Shown: positions 58,526-64,000 of the stretch, piece after piece | Layout: each line of letters opens with the position of its first letter | How positions within the stretch are numbered: the stretch's first letter is position 1 | From: Oscillibacter sp. | Lineage (GTDB): Bacteria; Bacillota; Clostridia; Oscillospirales; Oscillospiraceae | DNA: 64,000 nt | Direction: 5' to 3' | Assembly: GCA_022795445.1 (NCBI GenBank) | Contig: JAAWGR010000003.1 | Span: forward strand, 1 to 64,000 | The notes under the pieces: generated by a model | What the model saw: the letters and a program-made list of their open reading frames with translations, nothing else | Told to the model about the DNA's origin: nothing | The model's database searches: none | Translations under genes and position numbers: made by a program

Positions 58526-59248
58526 CTATACAAGTTTCCTCAGGTTTTCTACCTCTTTCCCTGTTAAAAAACGGAAACTCCCGCGAGACAGTGTACGATC
58601 CAGCTCCAAACCCGCCATCTGTATGCGTTCTAAATACAGCACCGGCTTCCCCCGCGCTGCCAGCATTCTCTTTATCTGATGAAACTTCCCTTCCCGTAAG
58701 GTCACGAGGGCCTCGCTCTCCTCCCCTGCCTTGAGGATTTCCAGCCCAGCGGGTTGACATTGCAGTCCGTCTGCCAAAGACATCCCCTCTGCAAAAGCTG
58801 CACAATCCACCGCATCCAGCCGGCCCGCCACCCGAGTGTAGTACACTTTATCCACATGCCGCCGTGGCGAAAGCAGCGCATGGGCCAGAATGCCCTCGTT
58901 CGTAAGCAAGAGCAGTCCTTCTGTGTCCTTATCCAGCCGTCCAACTGGAAACAGGTTCCGACGCTGTAATTCCTCGGGCAAAAGATCCAGGACCGTTGCA
59001 TCCCTGCCATCCTCTGTGGCAGAGAGGTATCCAGCGGGTTTGTTCAGCATCACCCATATAAACGCTTGGTATTCTAGCCGCTCACCCTTTACGATAATCT
59101 TAGCGGTATCCGGGTCCGCTTTTTCATCAGCAGAACGGACCAAGACACCATCTACCACAATCTGTCCATGCCGGGCCAATTCTCCCGCCTCCCGACGGGA
59201 CCACTTGCCTGTAGACGCGAGAATCTTGTCCAAACGCTGCTTCGCCAT
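58526..59248 (-). CDS. rsuA: Pseudouridine synthase, RsuA family
   Basis: 240 residues: S4 domain MAKQRLDKILASTGKWSRREAGELAR, catalytic core NKPAGYLSATED and VGRLDKDTEGLLLLTNEG with the active Asp in GRLD, and EGKFHQIKRM. RsuA modifies U516 of 16S rRNA in the family. A second member, rluB, lies at 23.6 kb and has Arg in the equivalent Q/R-VRRM position. Confidence 0.92.
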   Translation of the reverse strand: MAKQRLDKILASTGKWSRREAGELARHGQIVVDGVLVRSADEKADPDTAKIIVKGERLEYQAFIWVMLNKPAGYLSATEDGRDATVLDLLPEELQRRNLFPVGRLDKDTEGLLLLTNEGILAHALLSPRRHVDKVYYTRVAGRLDAVDCAAFAEGMSLADGLQCQPAGLEILKAGEESEALVTLREGKFHQIKRMLAARGKPVLYLERIQMAGLELDRTLSRGSFRFLTGKEVENLRKLV

Positions 59249-59345
59249 ATTTCAGCGCCTCCCTCTCCATTAAAACATGTGCTTCTTAGTAATTTTATCA
59301 TAAATCTCCTGAAAAATGAATAGGAACTGTCAGGAGGGATTTGTT

Positions 59346-59813
59346 ATGATGATTTGGACAGCCAAGTTTTCAAGGAAAAAAGCCGTTGCCGCCGTGATCT
59401 TCATGGGCGTCGTTATGGCAGCACTGATCATTCTCATGGGGCGCACGCCAACCGAAGAAGAGCCTGCACTTCCACAGCTTACCACCAATGCCGAACGGGT
59501 CGCCTACCTTCAGTCGCTGGGATGGAACATCGCCCCAGAACCTATTGAAACCCTGCAATTTCTTCTTCCAGACACACTTGAGGAGCCCTATCTCACTTAT
59601 AACGCTTTGCAGCTTGACCAGGGCTTCGACCTCTCTGTCTGCTGTGGAAAGCAAGTCTCCCGTTATACCTATGCTGTCACAAATTACCCAAACCGCAGCG
59701 ACGGCATCCAGGCAAATCTTTATATCTGCGAAGACTACCCTGTCGCAGGCGATATCTTCTGCACGGGTGTTGACGGTTTTCAGGACACACTGGCATTTCC
59801 TGTGCAAGAATAA
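59346..59813 (+). CDS. DUF4830 domain-containing lipoprotein-like or membrane-anchored protein
   Basis: 155 residues: a short basic N-terminus, one hydrophobic helix (about 13-32), then an extracellular domain with ERVAYLQSLGWNIAPEPIETLQFLLPD, the DUF4830 pattern, and three cysteines in the second half. It is anchored by an uncleaved helix. Function unknown; common in Oscillospiraceae-type bacteria. AGGAGGG lies 7 bases upstream of the start. Confidence 0.8.
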   Translation: MMIWTAKFSRKKAVAAVIFMGVVMAALIILMGRTPTEEEPALPQLTTNAERVAYLQSLGWNIAPEPIETLQFLLPDTLEEPYLTYNALQLDQGFDLSVCCGKQVSRYTYAVTNYPNRSDGIQANLYICEDYPVAGDIFCTGVDGFQDTLAFPVQE

Positions 59814-59824
59814 TCTCAGGTATA

Positions 59825-59862
59825 ACAAAAAAGGACTGCCGCAAAAGCGGCAGCCCTTTTTT
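59825..59862. terminator. Bidirectional terminator between the DUF4830 gene and tuf
   Basis: AAAAAAGGACTGCCGC/GCGGCAGCCCTTTTTT hairpin with an AAAA loop and T-runs on both strands. It ends tuf on the minus strand and the DUF4830 gene on the plus strand. Confidence 0.92.
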
Positions 59863-59868
59863 AGCGAA

Positions 59869-61071
<1,203 letters not shown>

Positions 61072-61137
61072 TTGAAAATCCTCCTACAAATTCAGAAAAT
61101 CCATTTGCAGCAACGTGAAATCCTTCAGCATTGCTTT

Positions 61138-61166
61138 ATTCTACCGTATATCGCCTGGAAAATCAA
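61138..61166 (-). promoter_or_regulatory. Promoter of tuf in the fusA-tuf gap
   Basis: Minus strand TTGATT (61166-61161), 17-base spacer, TAGAAT (61143-61138), 67 bases before the tuf start. Confidence 0.7.
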
Positions 61167-61197
61167 TCCCTTTTTGGATTTTTCCACAGCTGTATTT

Positions 61198-63303
61198 TTA
61201 GTTTTGGGACTTAACCCGCGTTTCTACGATCTTTTCCGCGATGCTCTTGGGAATCTCCTCATAGCTGTGAGGCTCCATAGAGTACTGGCCGCGACCTTGT
61301 GTGCTGGAACGCAGGTCAGTGGCATAGCCAAACATACTGGCAAGCGGCACCAACGCGTCTACCTGCTGAGCGCCAGGACGAGCCTCCTGACCCTGGATCT
61401 GGCCGCGGCGGGCAGTCAGGTCGCCGATAACGGTACCCAAGTATTCATCCGGAACGATGACGGAAACCTTCATGATTGGCTCCAGGAGGGTTGCGCCAGC
61501 TTTACGGCAGGCATCCTTGAAAGCCATAGAACCGGCAATCTTGAACGCCATTTCCGAAGAGTCAACCTCATGATAAGAACCGTCGTACAACGTAACCTTT
61601 ACATCCACCACAGGGAAACCAGCCATAACGCCAGCGTTCATCGCGCCCTGAATACCCGCGTCGACCGCAGGAATATACTCCTTGGGAATCGCGCCGCCCA
61701 CAATGGCGTTAACAAACTCGTAGCCCTTGCCGGACTCGTTGGGCTCCACACGGATCTTGACGTGGCCATACTGGCCCTTGCCGCCGGACTGGCGGGCATA
61801 TTTGGTATCCTGCTCCACCTGCTTTTTGATGGTCTCCTTATAGGCAACCTGCGGGGCGCCTACGTTGGCTTCCACCTTGAACTCACGAAGCAGACGGTCG
61901 ACGATAATCTCCAGATGCAGCTCGCCCATGCCAGCAATGATGGTCTGGCCGGTTTCCTCGTCGGTATAGGTCTTGAAGGTGGGGTCTTCCTCAGCCAGCT
62001 TGATCAAGCCCATGGTCATCTTTTCCTGGCCGGCCTTCGTCTTCGGCTCGATGGCCACACGGATAACTGGGTCCGGGAATTCCATGGATTCCAGGATGAT
62101 CGGGGCTTTTTCATCGCAGAGGGTATCGCCGGTAGTGGTATTCTTCAGGCCGACAGCGGCTTCGATGTCGCCGGAATAGACCTCTTCAATATCCTCGCGG
62201 TGGTTGGCGTGCATCTGCAAAATACGGCCCACACGTTCTTTGACGCCCTTGGTGCTGTTCAGCACAGTGGAGCCGGTTTTGAGGTGGCCGGAATAAACCC
62301 GGAAGAAGCTCAAGCGGCCCACATAGGGGTCGGTCATGATCTTGAACGCCAGGGCAGAGAACGGCGCATTGTCGTCCGCAGGACGCTCGTCCTCCTCGTC
62401 CGTCTTGGGATTCACGCCTTTGATGGCGGGAATGTCCAAAGGAGAAGGCATATAGTCTACAATGGCGTCCAGCATCTTCTGCACGCCCTTATTCTTGTAG
62501 GACGTACCGCAGGTGATCGGGACCATCTCGTTAGCGATGGTTGCCTTACGGATAGCGGCACGGATTTTCTCCTGGGGCACTTCCTCGCCCTCCAGATACA
62601 GCTCGGCGATCTCGTCATCGAACATGGACACCGCATCCATCAGCTTCTCATGATACTCATTCGCGAGGTCCGCCATGTCGGCAGGAATCTCCTCCACACG
62701 CATATCCTTGCCCAAGTCATCATAATAGATGTCCGCATTCATCTCAATCAAGTCGACGATGCCCTTGAAGGTATCCTCGCTGCCAATTGGGAGCTGGATG
62801 GGCACAGCGTTGCACTTGAGGCGCTCCTCCACCATACGGAGGACGTTGTAGAAATCCGCGCCCATGATGTCCATCTTATTGACGTAAATCATGCGGGGGA
62901 CCTTGTAGTTATCGGCCTGGCGCCAGACCGTCTCGGACTGGGGCTCCACGCCGCCCTTGGCGCACAGAACGGTTACCGAACCGTCCAGCACACGGAGGGA
63001 ACGTTCGACTTCCACGGTAAAATCCACGTGGCCCGGGGTGTCGATGATGTTAATACGGGTGGGCTTGAACTGATTCTTGGAACCAGACCAGTAACACGTT
63101 GTGGCGGCGGACGTAATGGTGATGCCCCGTTCCTGTTCCTGGGCCATCCAGTCCATGGTGGCGGTACCGTCGTGGGTCTCGCCAATCTTATAGTTCACGC
63201 CGGTGTAGAACAAAATACGTTCCGTAGTCGTTGTCTTGCCTGCATCGATGTGAGCCATAATGCCGATGTTTCTGGTGTTTTCAAGCGAAGTTTTTCTCGG
63301 CAT
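61198..63303 (-). CDS. fusA: Elongation factor G
   Basis: 701-residue ribosomal translocase. G1 [14 protein letters not shown]3 DTPGHVDF and G4 NKMDIMGAD, then domains II-V ending in [27 protein letters not shown]. Second gene after rpsG in the str operon, 15 bases behind it. Confidence 0.99.
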   Translation of the reverse strand: MPRKTSLENTRNIGIMAHIDAGKTTTTERILFYTGVNYKIGETHDGTATMDWMAQEQERGITITSAATTCYWSGSKNQFKPTRINIIDTPGHVDFTVEVERSLRVLDGSVTVLCAKGGVEPQSETVWRQADNYKVPRMIYVNKMDIMGADFYNVLRMVEERLKCNAVPIQLPIGSEDTFKGIVDLIEMNADIYYDDLGKDMRVEEIPADMADLANEYHEKLMDAVSMFDDEIAELYLEGEEVPQEKIRAAIRKATIANEMVPITCGTSYKNKGVQKMLDAIVDYMPSPLDIPAIKGVNPKTDEEDERPADDNAPFSALAFKIMTDPYVGRLSFFRVYSGHLKTGSTVLNSTKGVKERVGRILQMHANHREDIEEVYSGDIEAAVGLKNTTTGDTLCDEKAPIILESMEFPDPVIRVAIEPKTKAGQEKMTMGLIKLAEEDPTFKTYTDEETGQTIIAGMGELHLEIIVDRLLREFKVEANVGAPQVAYKETIKKQVEQDTKYARQSGGKGQYGHVKIRVEPNESGKGYEFVNAIVGGAIPKEYIPAVDAGIQGAMNAGVMAGFPVVDVKVTLYDGSYHEVDSSEMAFKIAGSMAFKDACRKAGATLLEPIMKVSVIVPDEYLGTVIGDLTARRGQIQGQEARPGAQQVDALVPLASMFGYATDLRSSTQGRGQYSMEPHSYEEIPKSIAEKIVETRVKSQN

Positions 63304-63318
63304 ACTTGTTCTCCTAAC

Positions 63319-63789
63319 TTACCAGCGGAAATGCGCGAAGGCTTTGTTGGCTTCCGCCTGCTTGTGCACGTCCTCGCGCTTTTTCACCGCAGCGCCGGTG
63401 TTGTTGGCGGCGTCCATGATCTCGCTGGCAAGGCGTTCAGCCATGGTACGCTCGCCCCGGGCACGGGAATAGTTGGTCAGCCAGCGCAGGCCGAGGGTCG
63501 TGCGGCGGGCGGGGCGGACCTCCATGGGGACTTGATAGTTGGCGCCGCCCACACGGCGGGCCTTGACTTCCAGGGTAGGCATAATATTTTCCATTGCCTG
63601 GGTGAAAACCTCGACGGGGTCCTTGCCGGTCTTCTCTTTGATCTGGTCAAAGGCGCCGTAGACCACCTTCTGTGCCACGCCCTTCTTGCCGTCCAGCATG
63701 ACGTTGTTGATCAGCCGGGTCACCAGGACGGAACCGTACATAGGGTCGGGCAGGATTTCTCTTTTGGGAACATTACCTCTTCTGGGCAC
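63319..63789 (-). CDS. rpsG: 30S ribosomal protein S7
   Basis: 156 residues starting at GTG 63789 ([23 protein letters not shown]), six bases behind GGAGGG; the ATG 18 bases further up would add six unlike residues. The DPMYGS and [19 protein letters not shown] blocks are standard S7. S7 nucleates the 30S head and in some bacteria represses the str operon by binding its mRNA. Confidence 0.98.
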   Translation of the reverse strand: MPRRGNVPKREILPDPMYGSVLVTRLINNVMLDGKKGVAQKVVYGAFDQIKEKTGKDPVEVFTQAMENIMPTLEVKARRVGGANYQVPMEVRPARRTTLGLRWLTNYSRARGERTMAERLASEIMDAANNTGAAVKKREDVHKQAEANKAFAHFRW

Positions 63790-63986
63790 TATGCTTCCCT
63801 CCTTCATAATTACTCTATGATCTCATAGGTACTCGAAAGGCACAATCCGCCTTCCGTGGATGCCTGCCGAAGGGGTAAACGCTCACGCACCTCCCCGCAC
63901 GGGGGATGCGGCGTCCGCAAGCGGCGAAACCGTTCGCGGACATTTATATATAAACCTGTTCGGCAAAGCGTTCGGGGAATTGGTTT
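63790..63986. other. rpsL-rpsG intergenic region with hairpins
   Basis: About 200 bases without a gene. On the minus strand it holds two GC-rich helices, GTCCGC/GCGGAC (63939-63911 region) and CCCC/GGGG around 63893-63907, with no clear T-run. In some bacteria S7 binds the rpsL-rpsG gap; whether these hairpins serve that is unknown. Confidence 0.5.
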
Positions 63987-64000
63987 TTACTTGGACTTCG
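63987..64000 (-). CDS. rpsL: Probable end of 30S ribosomal protein S12 (partial)
   Basis: Only the last codons are in the window: Lys-Ser-Lys-stop on the minus strand, in keeping with a short basic S12 C-terminus. The call rests mainly on the fixed order rpsL-rpsG-fusA-tuf and is tentative. Confidence 0.45.

Overview
The window reads as a chromosome segment of a spore-forming, anaerobic Clostridia bacterium, most likely from the Oscillospiraceae/Ruminococcaceae side. The evidence is the presence of spo0A and gerW, Firmicutes gene orders (tig-clpP-clpX-lon-ysxC, scpA-scpB-DUF2953-gerW-carboxypeptidase-rluB, dxs-tlyA-nadK-argR-recN, greA-lysS, ftsE-ftsX-M23 hydrolase), electron-bifurcation genes (nfnAB, the end of etfA), strong SD sequences, and a moderately GC-rich sequence. 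Species assignment is inference. Almost all of it is core chromosome; no insertion sequence, prophage, CRISPR array, tRNA or rRNA was seen.

Layout. 1-2.4 kb: end of etfA, trmB, and a convergent P-loop ATPase. 2.4-10.6 kb (minus): tig, clpP, clpX, lon, ysxC and a Vat-like acetyltransferase, preceded by a metallophosphoesterase. 10.7-28.9 kb (minus): two zinc-ribbon membrane proteins, thrC, yraN, rnhB, rbgA, two signal peptidases, recN, argR, nadK, tlyA, dxs, the OLE-associated membrane protein, a 650-nt OLE RNA locus, then rluB, a D,D-carboxypeptidase, gerW, DUF2953, scpB, scpA and an M50 protease. 29-31.8 kb: nfnAB (plus). 31.8-39.2 kb: alpha-galactosidase with a YczE-like protein, cca and murC from overlapping divergent promoters, a prolyl-tRNA editing protein and an AraC regulator. 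39.4-42.2 kb: proS and spo0A. 42.2-49.9 kb: PadR/DUF2812 pair, SUKH protein, fructokinase-amylosucrase operon, and a FIST/soluble chemoreceptor pair. 50-55.9 kb (minus): greA-lysS, an unknown gene whose SD lies in a hairpin, and ftsEX with its M23 hydrolase. 55.9-57.2 kb: an AT-rich islet with a decayed GNAT gene and an orphan gene. 57.2-64 kb: a CdaR-like regulator, rsuA, a DUF4830 protein and the str operon (rpsL end, rpsG, fusA, tuf).

The most notable element is the 0.8-kb gene-free stretch at 22.8-23.6 kb. It has its own promoter, a terminal closing stem joining its two ends, and lies directly upstream of a 180-aa DUF21-like membrane protein and dxs. This is the recognised setting of OLE RNA and its partner OapA (ornate, large, extremophilic RNA), an RNA-protein complex whose exact biochemical role is still open. 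Other points of interest are a probable ATA start codon, a hairpin covering a ribosome binding site, a GNAT gene with three nonsense codons, a Spo0A receiver lacking one acidic-pocket residue, a basic tail on trigger factor, and an amylosucrase-fructokinase operon.
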